NCBI GenBank assembly: GCA_902783205.1
Contig: CACZQE010000060.1
Location: forward strand, 1 to 7,536
Origin: an uncultured Lachnospiraceae bacterium
GTDB lineage: Bacteria > Bacillota_A > Clostridia > Lachnospirales > Lachnospiraceae
Direction: 5' to 3'
Length of the DNA: 7,536 nucleotides
Part shown: positions 1 through 5,877 of the stretch, piece after piece
Numbering within the stretch: position 1 is the first letter of the stretch
How the letters are laid out: the number at the start of each line of letters is the position of its first letter
Notes under the pieces: generated by a model
Database searches by the model: none
What the model was told of the DNA's origin: nothing
What the model saw: the letters and a program-made list of their open reading frames with translations, nothing else
Made by a program: the position numbers and the translations under genes

Positions 1-32
1 GATTCCCTTTAGAGACAGATTTTATGAGTGCT

Positions 33-143
33 TTAGCAGTCCGCTTCCTCAACCTGCATCTTTCGATATAGATGAGCCTTTTTGTTATTATTATTTTCGT
101 CTGCCGGAAGCAGCAGCTTTTCGTCTGAATGCGAGTTTGCCAT
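33..143 (-). CDS. possible small protein of 36 residues after the ABC operon
   Basis: A short ORF starts with an ATG three bases beyond the stop of the ABC ATPase gene (TGA, one base, then ATG) and ends in TAA. The translation starts MANSHSDEKLLLPADE, has a run of four Asn followed by Lys-Lys, and ends VEEADC. It is hydrophilic and charged, with no signal peptide or membrane segment. I see no good Shine-Dalgarno sequence in front of it, so it would depend on translational coupling to the ATPase gene. I recognise no family. It may be a chance ORF, because it is short and low in complexity. Confidence 0.22.
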   Translation of the reverse strand: MANSHSDEKLLLPADENNNNKKAHLYRKMQVEEADC

Positions 144-144
144 A

Positions 145-948
145 TCATTTGGATAGCAGAATCCGGTCATTATCCAATTCTTCCCCCGCATTCTGGGCGA
201 ATCGCTCCAGCAGCAGATCCACAGTCATATTTTCCCTTTCCTTGCCGCTGACATCAAACACGATTCTTCCCGAATCCATCATCAGCGTCCGATTTCCGTG
301 GGAGAGGGCCTGGTGCATATTGTGGGTGATCATGAGACAGGTGAGCCGGTGTCCCCCTACAATCTCATCAGTCAGCTCCAGGACTTTACTGGCGGTTGCC
401 GGGTCAAGAGCTGCCGTATGCTCATCCAGCAGAAGCAGCTTGGGAGTCACAAGAGTAGCCATCAGAAGAGTCAGAGCCTGCCGCTGGCCGCCCGACAGCA
501 GACCGACCGGGTTTTTCATCCGGTCCTCCAGTCCCATATCAAGGCGGGCCAGCTGCTCACGGAAGAAAGCCTTGTCTTTTTTTGAGACCCTTGAGAATAC
601 AGTCCCTCTCTTGCCGGCATTACGCAGATAAGCCACCGCCAGGTTTTCTTCGATACTCATATTGGGCGCCGTCCCCATCAGTGGATCCTGGAAGAGCCTG
701 CCTATATAACGGCTTCTTTTATGCTCGGAGACAAATGTGATATCCTCCCCGTCCAGCTCAAGATAACCGGTATCAGGAATCAGCGTACCGCTGATAATGT
801 TAAAGAGAGTGGACTTGCCGGCACCGTTGGAACCGACAATAGTGATAAAGTCTCCTTCATTTACAGTGAGGTTGATGTCGAACAGAGCCTGTTTCTCATG
901 AACAGTCCCTTCATTAAAGACTTTTGAAACACTGAACAGATTAAGCAC
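145..948 (-). CDS. ABC transporter ATP-binding protein, amino-acid (Trp/Tyr-type) importer
   Basis: This is the cytoplasmic ATPase of the importer encoded by the operon; ATP binding and hydrolysis drive transport through the adjacent permease. Numbered from an upstream GTG at 957, it shows Walker A GSNGAGKST (42-50), Q-loop Gln90, signature LSGGQ (154-158), Walker B LLLLDEH with catalytic Glu179, the D-loop in AALDP, and switch His212. All key residues are intact. I place the start at GTG 948 rather than GTG 957: the strong ribosome site GGAGG (961-957) abuts and overlaps the first GTG but is 8 nt from the second, giving a 267-residue protein that begins MLNLFSVSK. The gene overlaps the permease gene by 8 nt (GTGCTTAA), and its ribosome site lies inside the permease 3' end, so translation is probably coupled. 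Family assignment rests on the motifs and the SBP/permease/ATPase order. Confidence 0.93.
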   Translation of the reverse strand: MLNLFSVSKVFNEGTVHEKQALFDINLTVNEGDFITIVGSNGAGKSTLFNIISGTLIPDTGYLELDGEDITFVSEHKRSRYIGRLFQDPLMGTAPNMSIEENLAVAYLRNAGKRGTVFSRVSKKDKAFFREQLARLDMGLEDRMKNPVGLLSGGQRQALTLLMATLVTPKLLLLDEHTAALDPATASKVLELTDEIVGGHRLTCLMITHNMHQALSHGNRTLMMDSGRIVFDVSGKERENMTVDLLLERFAQNAGEELDNDRILLSK

Positions 949-1897
949 GTCCTTCACCTCCCTGTCTTGCCCTTTTCCTCATGGCAATCGCCTTGCGCTT
1001 TTTCCTGTAGGACAGGAAGAGATTCCTGGCCTGGGGAGCAGCAATCGCCACGGCGACAATGATCGCGGAAACCAGTTTGAAAGCTTCCGTAGGAACATTC
1101 AGCCTGAGAGCCAGGGAAATGATGAAACGGTAGAGGCAGGAACCGATGACCACACAGATGATACGCCAGGGAATATTCCTCCGGCCTGATATAGTCTCTC
1201 CTATGATCAGGGATGCCAGGGCGATGGTGACCATGCCTGTACCCAGATTGATATCACAGGATTTGTTGTACTGGGCGATCAGAGCGCCTGCAAGCCCCGT
1301 AAAGGAATTGGAGACGCAGAGACCGATGGTGATCATGAGGGCCGGATTGATGGAAGATGCTTTTACCATGGCCGGACTGTCACCCGTTGCCCGGATGGCC
1401 AGACCCAGGTGAGTACCCAGGAAAAACCAGAGTCCCAGGCAGATGACAAAAAGAATGGCAGCCAGGAGAATGAGTTTGCTCCATTTGGCATATGCCGTGT
1501 CCGGGGCAAGGGACTTCATCAGGGAAAAGATGGTATCCTTGCCGAAAATGGAAAGATTGGCACTGAAGCCCATGACAGCCAGGTTAATGGTATAAAGACC
1601 GGTGTTTACGATAATGCCGGCCAGTATGCTGGGAACCCCCAGCCGGGTCTGGAGCAGGGCAGTGATGAAGCCGGAACAGATTCCGGCTGCCATGGCTGCA
1701 AATAAAGCCAGGACAGGATGCCCCATAATAGTGACGACAGCGCCTACGGCACAGCCGAGGGTGTAGCATCCGTCTGTGGAAAGATCACAGATATCCAGGA
1801 TGCTGAAACTTAAAAACAGAGACAGGGCCACCAGAGAGTAGATCAGGCCGATCTCCAGGGCTGTCTGTATGATTTCAACAGTTAAAAATCCGGTCAC
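941..1897 (-). CDS. ABC transporter permease, BPD_transp_2 type (amino-acid importer)
   Basis: This is an integral membrane subunit of 318 residues, mostly hydrophobic, with clear membrane stretches near residues 11-33, 45-80, 88-110, 141-161, 186-208, 221-234, 245-264 and 273-289. A conserved cytoplasmic loop (G.HLGLAIRATGDSPAMVKA, about 161-180) matches the ATPase-contact loop of branched-chain-type permeases. The tail (298-318) is very basic (RKKRKAIAMRKRARQ), which suggests a cytoplasmic C-terminus. The start is GTG at 1897, with GGGAGG ending 8 nt upstream. The gene lies 43 nt after the binding-protein gene and overlaps the ATPase gene. One permease gene implies a homodimeric channel. 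The TrpY-like label comes from the gene set; the substrate cannot be read from the permease. Confidence 0.92.
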   Translation of the reverse strand: MTGFLTVEIIQTALEIGLIYSLVALSLFLSFSILDICDLSTDGCYTLGCAVGAVVTIMGHPVLALFAAMAAGICSGFITALLQTRLGVPSILAGIIVNTGLYTINLAVMGFSANLSIFGKDTIFSLMKSLAPDTAYAKWSKLILLAAILFVICLGLWFFLGTHLGLAIRATGDSPAMVKASSINPALMITIGLCVSNSFTGLAGALIAQYNKSCDINLGTGMVTIALASLIIGETISGRRNIPWRIICVVIGSCLYRFIISLALRLNVPTEAFKLVSAIIVAVAIAAPQARNLFLSYRKKRKAIAMRKRARQGGEGRA

Positions 1898-1940
1898 GGA
1901 AAAAACCTCCCAAATCAGTAGTGTCGTTCAAAAGTATGAT

Positions 1941-3005
1941 TTATTCAAAGTTTTCTGCAGTCTTGATTTCTCTGATTTCCGTACAGAAGGGTTCGAAGGC
2001 AGCCTTCACATCATCCAGCTTGTAGCCCAGAGTCTCACATACTTCTGTATTGACGCATGCAATACCGTTGTCAAATGTTCTGATGGGCGTTGTCGCGGGA
2101 TCGGCTCCGTTGACAAGGATTTCCACGATCATGTCAGCAGTCTCCTTGCCCACGTTGGCATAGTCAACACCGTATCCGCAGAAAGCGCCGTTTAAGGCAA
2201 AAGAGTCAGCCCCGCAGTAGTGGGGAATGCCTGCTTCCGCCAGCTTTTCATAGATGGAGAGTTCGGCGGTCATGATGGTGTTGTCAGTGGGAGTGAAGAT
2301 GGCGTCTACTTTTTCAGCGATCAGGGCATCTGCAGCAGCCATGACCTCATCGTTCTTTGTGCCGGTCTTCTCAATATATTTGATTCCTTTCTTATCCAGA
2401 TATGCTTTTGCGTCCTTGATGGGCTGGGTGGAAGCATCCTCGCTCTTGGAGTAGAGAAGTCCCACATATTTGACGTCAGGATTCTGGGCACAGATCAGAT
2501 CCATGATGGCGTTGGTGTTAAGAGCATCGGATGTACCAGTGATGTTTGCTCCAGGTTTGTCCATGCTGGCTGCCAGCTTGGCTCCTACAGGATCTGAAAC
2601 AGCGGAGAATACGACCGGAATGGGATCGTCTTCGGTTGCGCTCTGCACGATCTGGGCTGCAGGAGTGGCAATGGGGACGATGACATCCACATGGTCGGAA
2701 ACCATCTGGGCAGCCATCTGATTTAAGACGGTGCCGTCTGCCTGCCCGTTCTGCAGATCGACTTCAAATGTGACACCCAGTTCTTTTCCCTTTGCTTCCA
2801 GCTCTTTTTCGATATTTTCTTCGATCTGGTTCAGGGAAGCATCATCTACGAACTGGATGATACCAACCTTAAATGTACTGCCGGTTACATCTCCGTCGGA
2901 CCCGGTGGAGCCCTCAGAAGCCCCGCCGCCGCAGGCTGCCAGTCCAAATGTCATAAGACCTGCCATTACAAGTGCCCCTGCTCTTGTGATGATTGATTTC
3001 TTCAT
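1941..3005 (-). CDS. ABC transporter substrate-binding lipoprotein, ABC_sub_bind (TrpX-like)
   Basis: This extracytoplasmic ligand-binding protein of 354 residues delivers substrate to the permease. The N-terminus is a lipoprotein signal: Lys2-Lys3, a hydrophobic core to about 20, and a lipobox LAAC with Cys25 as the lipidated residue. A Gly/Ser-rich linker follows (to about 43), then a two-lobe periplasmic-binding fold. The motifs KVGIIQFVDDASLNQ (about 46-60), VPIATPAAQ (about 109-117) and FSAVSDPVGAKL (about 133-144) are typical of the ABC_sub_bind family (PF04392), whose studied members bind tryptophan or other aromatic amino acids. The start is supported by AGGAGG (3020-3015), 9 nt before the ATG. 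The gene is first in its operon, directly after the T-box terminator. The exact ligand is uncertain. Confidence 0.92.
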   Translation of the reverse strand: MKKSIITRAGALVMAGLMTFGLAACGGGASEGSTGSDGDVTGSTFKVGIIQFVDDASLNQIEENIEKELEAKGKELGVTFEVDLQNGQADGTVLNQMAAQMVSDHVDVIVPIATPAAQIVQSATEDDPIPVVFSAVSDPVGAKLAASMDKPGANITGTSDALNTNAIMDLICAQNPDVKYVGLLYSKSEDASTQPIKDAKAYLDKKGIKYIEKTGTKNDEVMAAADALIAEKVDAIFTPTDNTIMTAELSIYEKLAEAGIPHYCGADSFALNGAFCGYGVDYANVGKETADMIVEILVNGADPATTPIRTFDNGIACVNTEVCETLGYKLDDVKAAFEPFCTEIREIKTAENFE

Positions 3006-3032
3006 AATTTCTTTCCTCCTTCTTTCTTACAT
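3006..3032 (-). promoter_or_regulatory. ribosome binding site of the substrate-binding protein gene
   Basis: AAGGAGG lies at 3021-3015, 9 nt before the ATG and just beyond the U-tract of the leader terminator. Read-through of that terminator is therefore needed to make a translatable message. Confidence 0.85.
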
Positions 3033-3067
3033 AAAAAAAACAGCCCTTGTCCCTTGGGACAAAAGCT
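3033..3067 (-). terminator. Rho-independent terminator of the T-box leader
   Basis: On the minus strand, AGCTTTTGTCCC (3067-3056) pairs with GGGACAAGGGCT (3053-3042) over 12 positions, including two G-U pairs, around an AA turn, and is followed by eight T (3040-3033). Its 5' arm is also the 3' arm of the antiterminator, so the two structures exclude one another, as expected of a transcriptional T-box switch. Confidence 0.92.
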
Positions 3068-3337
3068 GAGCTTATGCGGTACCACCCAAATTGATCTTAT
3101 AAGTCATAATAAGATCCACTCTGTCTGGCCGCGGCGTCTTAAGCAGATTACAAAAGAACGCTTACGGCGTACCCTGCTGATAACGGGAGGGAGCCCGTCG
3201 GCGTCTACTGGAAGATATGATTACTTCGTTCAAGCCGCCCTCGGAAGGCCATTCACCGGATTCCCTCCGCCGCAATCCCACCATCTGCGGCTCTCTGTAG
3301 TTCGGTTCCGTCCGGCTACTATTCTTCTTCACAGGTT
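3033..3337 (-). ncRNA. T-box riboswitch leader controlling the ABC importer operon
   Basis: This leader senses the charging state of a tRNA and decides whether transcription continues into the importer genes. Seen in order on the minus strand: Stem I base GAAGA (3330-3326) pairing with TCTTC (3215-3211); specifier-loop AGTA (3320-3317) and GAA (3231-3229); AGAGAG (3296-3291); distal hairpin GCCGCA/TGCGGC (3291-3286, 3274-3269); hairpin ACGGG/CCCGT (3198-3194, 3187-3183), whose loop CCCT can pair with AGGG (3175-3172) as a IIA/B-type pseudoknot; Stem III GCGTtCTT/AAGACGC (3161-3154, 3140-3134); an extra perfect 8-bp hairpin (3116-3093); and the T-box GGGTGGTACCGC (3087-3076). The antiterminator is UUGGG/CCCAA plus GCAUAAGC/GCUUUUGU around a 7-nt bulge UGGUACC. 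The UGGU would pair with a tRNA ending ACCA. The specifier codon is not resolved (see findings). Confidence 0.93.
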
Positions 3338-3343
3338 TGTAAC

Positions 3344-3372
3344 ATTATATCATGAAGAATATCCATTTTCAA
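3344..3372 (-). promoter_or_regulatory. sigma-A type promoter of the T-box/ABC operon
   Basis: The minus strand shows TTGAAA (3372-3367), a 17-nt spacer, and a perfect TATAAT (3349-3344). Transcription would start near 3337, just before Stem I of the T-box. Eleven of twelve consensus bases match with ideal spacing. Confidence 0.9.
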
Positions 3373-3373
3373 G

Positions 3374-3402
3374 TTTAACTTTTACTGTGGATATGCTAGA
3401 AT
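3374..3402 (+). promoter_or_regulatory. candidate extended -10 promoter for metF
   Basis: TAGAAT (3397-3402) is preceded by TGC (3394-3396: T, G, one base), giving an extended -10 box. The -35 at 17 nt is weak (TTTAAC, 3374-3379), as is common with extended -10 promoters. Transcription would start near 3409, leaving a leader of about 83 nt before metF. The site sits back to back with the divergent T-box promoter. Confidence 0.5.
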
Positions 3403-3422
3403 CATGGAGTATAAAGGAAAGT

Positions 3423-3476
3423 TCTGTCCTGACGGCAGACCATGTCCTGCGCCCGGCCCGGGATGCAGGTGACAGA
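3423..3476 (+). other. structured 5' leader of metF (candidate RNA element)
   Basis: TCTGTC (3423-3428) can pair with GACAGA (3471-3476). These arms enclose a small hairpin CTG-acgg-CAG (3429-3438) and a strong hairpin CCTGC-g-CCCGG / CCGGG-at-GCAGG (3446-3469). The element ends 4 nt before the metF ribosome site. I recognise no known riboswitch: there is no S-box, SAM or tetrahydrofolate consensus. It may be a translational or attenuation element, or chance pairing in GC-rich sequence. No U-tract follows, so it is not an intrinsic terminator. Confidence 0.35.
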
Positions 3477-3491
3477 TAAAGGAGTTATGGG

Positions 3492-4352
3492 ATGAGAGTT
3501 ACAGATGTGTTGAAAAGTAAAGAGAGAACACTGTCCTTTGAAGTGTTTCCTCCCAAGACGTCTGACAAAATGGAAACGGTCCTGGAGGCGGCGGAGAAGA
3601 TTTGTGCCCTCCGGCCTGATTTTATGAGTGTCACATACGGGGCAGGAGGCGGAACCAGCCTCTATACGACTGAGATTGCTTCTGACCTTGAAGCAAAGTA
3701 TGATGTGCCTGTCCTGGCCCATCTGACCTGTGTTTCCTCGACAAAGGACTATGTCAGGAAGATGATCGGTATCTATAAAGATGCCGGCTTGGAAAATGTG
3801 ATGGCCTTAAGAGGAGATATTCCTCCCGGAGGACCGCCGGCTCATGACTACAGCCATGCCGTGGAGCTGATCTGTGATATCAAAGAACAGGGAGATTTCT
3901 GTATCGGCGGCGCATGTTATCCGGAGGGTCACCCCGAGGCTGCAAACCGTGACGAGGATCTGAAGTTCCTGAAGGAAAAGGTGGACGCAGGATGCGATTT
4001 CCTGACAACACAGATGTTTTTCGATAACAGTGTCTTCTACAATTTCCTCTACCGTGCCCGTGACATCGGGATCCATGTGCCTGTGATCGCAGGCATCATG
4101 CCCATCACCAACGCAGTACAGCTTAAGAGGAGCATCGCCATGTCCGGCACCGTAATGCCTGAGCGTTTTCTGGCTATCGTAGACCGTTTCGGTCCCGATC
4201 CGGATGCCATGAAGCAGGCCGGTGTGATTTATGCTACGGAGCAGATAATTGACCTGTTTGCTCACGGCGTGAAAAACATCCATGTTTATTCCATGAACAA
4301 GTCGGAAGTGGCGGCAGGAATCAAGGCCAGTCTCTCGGAAATCATCAAATAA
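3492..4352 (+). CDS. metF: 5,10-methylenetetrahydrofolate reductase
   Basis: A flavoenzyme that reduces 5,10-methylene-THF to 5-methyl-THF, the methyl donor for methionine synthesis (in some anaerobes the same step serves the acetyl-CoA pathway). The protein is 286 residues, close to the usual bacterial length of about 290, and forms a single TIM barrel. Visible signatures are FEVFPPKTS with the catalytic-type Glu17; SVTYGAGGG (46-54); AHLTC (76-80); LRGDIP with Asp109, which corresponds to the flavin-contact Asp; YPEGHPEA (143-150); and TTQMFFD (172-178). The start is set by AAAGGAG (3478-3484), 7 nt before the ATG. It is the first gene of a plus-strand cluster, 22 nt before the DUF1846 gene. 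No methionine synthase or other folate gene is in the window, so the pathway role (methionine or acetogenesis) stays open. Confidence 0.95.
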   Translation: MRVTDVLKSKERTLSFEVFPPKTSDKMETVLEAAEKICALRPDFMSVTYGAGGGTSLYTTEIASDLEAKYDVPVLAHLTCVSSTKDYVRKMIGIYKDAGLENVMALRGDIPPGGPPAHDYSHAVELICDIKEQGDFCIGGACYPEGHPEAANRDEDLKFLKEKVDAGCDFLTTQMFFDNSVFYNFLYRARDIGIHVPVIAGIMPITNAVQLKRSIAMSGTVMPERFLAIVDRFGPDPDAMKQAGVIYATEQIIDLFAHGVKNIHVYSMNKSEVAAGIKASLSEIIK

Positions 4353-4374
4353 AGATACGGAGCATATCATTATC

Positions 4375-5862
4375 ATGAAAAAGACAGGATTTGACAACGA
4401 AAAGTACTTATCAATGCAGTCTGACCATATCCGTCAGAGGATGGAACAGTTTGGCGGAAAGCTGTACCTGGAATTCGGCGGCAAGCTTTTTGATGACTAT
4501 CATGCTTCCAGGGTGCTGCCGGGCTTTGAGCCTGACAGTAAACTGAAAATGCTGCTGAAGCTGAAGGAGCAGGCGGAGATCGTGATCGCGGTAGGCGCCG
4601 GCGCCATCGACAACAATAAAAGACGGGGAGATATCGGCATTACTTACGATATGGAAGTAATCCGTCTGATCGATCTTTTCCGCAACGTGGGCCTTTATGT
4701 CGGAAGTGTGGTCGTGACCCGCTATGACGGCCAGAAGTCGGTGGACTCTTTTATCAAGCGGCTTGAAGAGCTGGGTGTTGCTGTTTACCGCCATTATGAG
4801 ATAGAAGGTTATCCTTCGAATGTACCGCTGATCGTCAGCGAGGAAGGCTACGGAAAGAACGACTATGTTAAAACCAGCCGGTCCCTGATCGTGGTTACGG
4901 CCCCGGGTCCCGGCAGCGGCAAGATGGCTGTCTGCCTGTCCCAGCTTTACCATGAGAACCGGCGCGGCATCAAAGCAGGATATGCCAAGTTTGAGACATT
5001 TCCCATCTGGAATATGCCTCTCAAACACCCGGTGAACCTGGCTTATGAGGCAGCGACGGCGGACCTTAATGATATCAATATGATCGACCCCTTCCATATG
5101 GACGCTTATGGAGAGGTCACGGTTAACTATAACCGAGACGTGGAGATTTTCCCGGTCCTGGAAGCTATTTTCACGGAGATATACGGAAGCTGTCCCTATC
5201 AGTCGCCCACGGACATGGGTGTAAATATGGCCGGCAAATGTATTGTCGATGACGAGGTAGTAAGGGAAGCAGCCCGCCAGGAAATCCTCCGCAGATACTA
5301 TAAAGCCCTCTTTGACCAGAAAAAGGGAGCGGAAAAGGGCGATGAGATCAGTAAGCTCAAGATCCTCATGAAGCAGGCCAATCTCAAGGAGGACGACAGG
5401 CTTGTGGCTGTGGCTGCCCGCCGCAGAGAAGAGGAGACGGGTGAACCTGCCGCTGCCATTGAGCTTCCGGACGGGACCATTATCACCGGAAAGAATCAGG
5501 ATCTTCTCGGCGCCTCCAGCGCCATGATGCTCAATGCCCTGAAAGTGCTGGCGGGAATCGACGATTCCGTCGCTCTGCTCAGCGCGTCGGTTATCCGTCC
5601 GGTTCAGGAGCTGAAGATCAATTATCTGGGGAACCGCAATCCCAGGCTCCATACAGATGAAGTTCTGGTGGCCCTCTCTGTCAGTGCCGCCGAGGACGAA
5701 AATGCAAGAAAAGCCATGGCATGTCTTCCCATGCTGCAGAACTGCGACGCGCATTGTTCCGTCATGCTGTCTCCGGTTGACCTGGACATTTTCCGCAGAC
5801 TTCTGATCAATATAACATGTGACGCAAGATATCAGGACACAGGAAGAATGTTCTACCGTTAG
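4375..5862 (+). CDS. DUF1846 (UPF0371) family protein of unknown function
   Basis: A 495-residue soluble protein without signal peptide or membrane segments. The opening GFDNEKYL...FGGKLYLEFGGKLFDDYHASRVLPGFEPDSK (about 5-56) is characteristic of the DUF1846 family, whose biochemical role is not established as far as I know. A glycine-rich stretch VVTAPGPGSGKMA (173-185) looks like a phosphate-binding loop (GPGSGK, 178-183). It is followed by a conserved block rich in Pro, His and Asp (FETFPIWNMPLKHPVNLAYEAATAD, 206-230, and NMIDPFHMDAYG, 235-246). The middle (about 295-355) is charged and helical. The ribosome site is weak (GGAG at 4359-4362, 12 nt from the ATG), but the N-terminus fits the family start. 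The gene lies 22 nt after metF and 15 nt before the LacI gene, with no terminator between, so co-transcription is likely. Confidence 0.9.
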   Translation: MKKTGFDNEKYLSMQSDHIRQRMEQFGGKLYLEFGGKLFDDYHASRVLPGFEPDSKLKMLLKLKEQAEIVIAVGAGAIDNNKRRGDIGITYDMEVIRLIDLFRNVGLYVGSVVVTRYDGQKSVDSFIKRLEELGVAVYRHYEIEGYPSNVPLIVSEEGYGKNDYVKTSRSLIVVTAPGPGSGKMAVCLSQLYHENRRGIKAGYAKFETFPIWNMPLKHPVNLAYEAATADLNDINMIDPFHMDAYGEVTVNYNRDVEIFPVLEAIFTEIYGSCPYQSPTDMGVNMAGKCIVDDEVVREAARQEILRRYYKALFDQKKGAEKGDEISKLKILMKQANLKEDDRLVAVAARRREEETGEPAAAIELPDGTIITGKNQDLLGASSAMMLNALKVLAGIDDSVALLSASVIRPVQELKINYLGNRNPRLHTDEVLVALSVSAAEDENARKAMACLPMLQNCDAHCSVMLSPVDLDIFRRLLINITCDARYQDTGRMFYR

Positions 5863-5877
5863 TAACAGGAGAAATGT

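Noticed and set aside
101..124. Possible terminator of the ABC operon or of a gene to the left
   Set aside because: Only a 4-bp CTGC/GCAG stem followed by a broken T run; too weak to call on either strand.
2..631. Plus-strand frame open from the window edge through position 631, opposite the ABC ATPase
   Set aside because: The overlapping ATPase has all its motifs intact; this frame gives a Ser/Arg-rich sequence with no recognisable family. A gene entering from the left cannot be excluded, but nothing supports it.
3054..3479. 141-codon plus-strand ORF across the intergenic region
   Set aside because: It runs antisense through the T-box riboswitch and both promoters, has no ribosome site, and its product looks random.
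3373..3491. SAM, S-box or tetrahydrofolate riboswitch in front of metF
   Set aside because: The leader is short and none of the conserved sequence blocks of those riboswitches is present.
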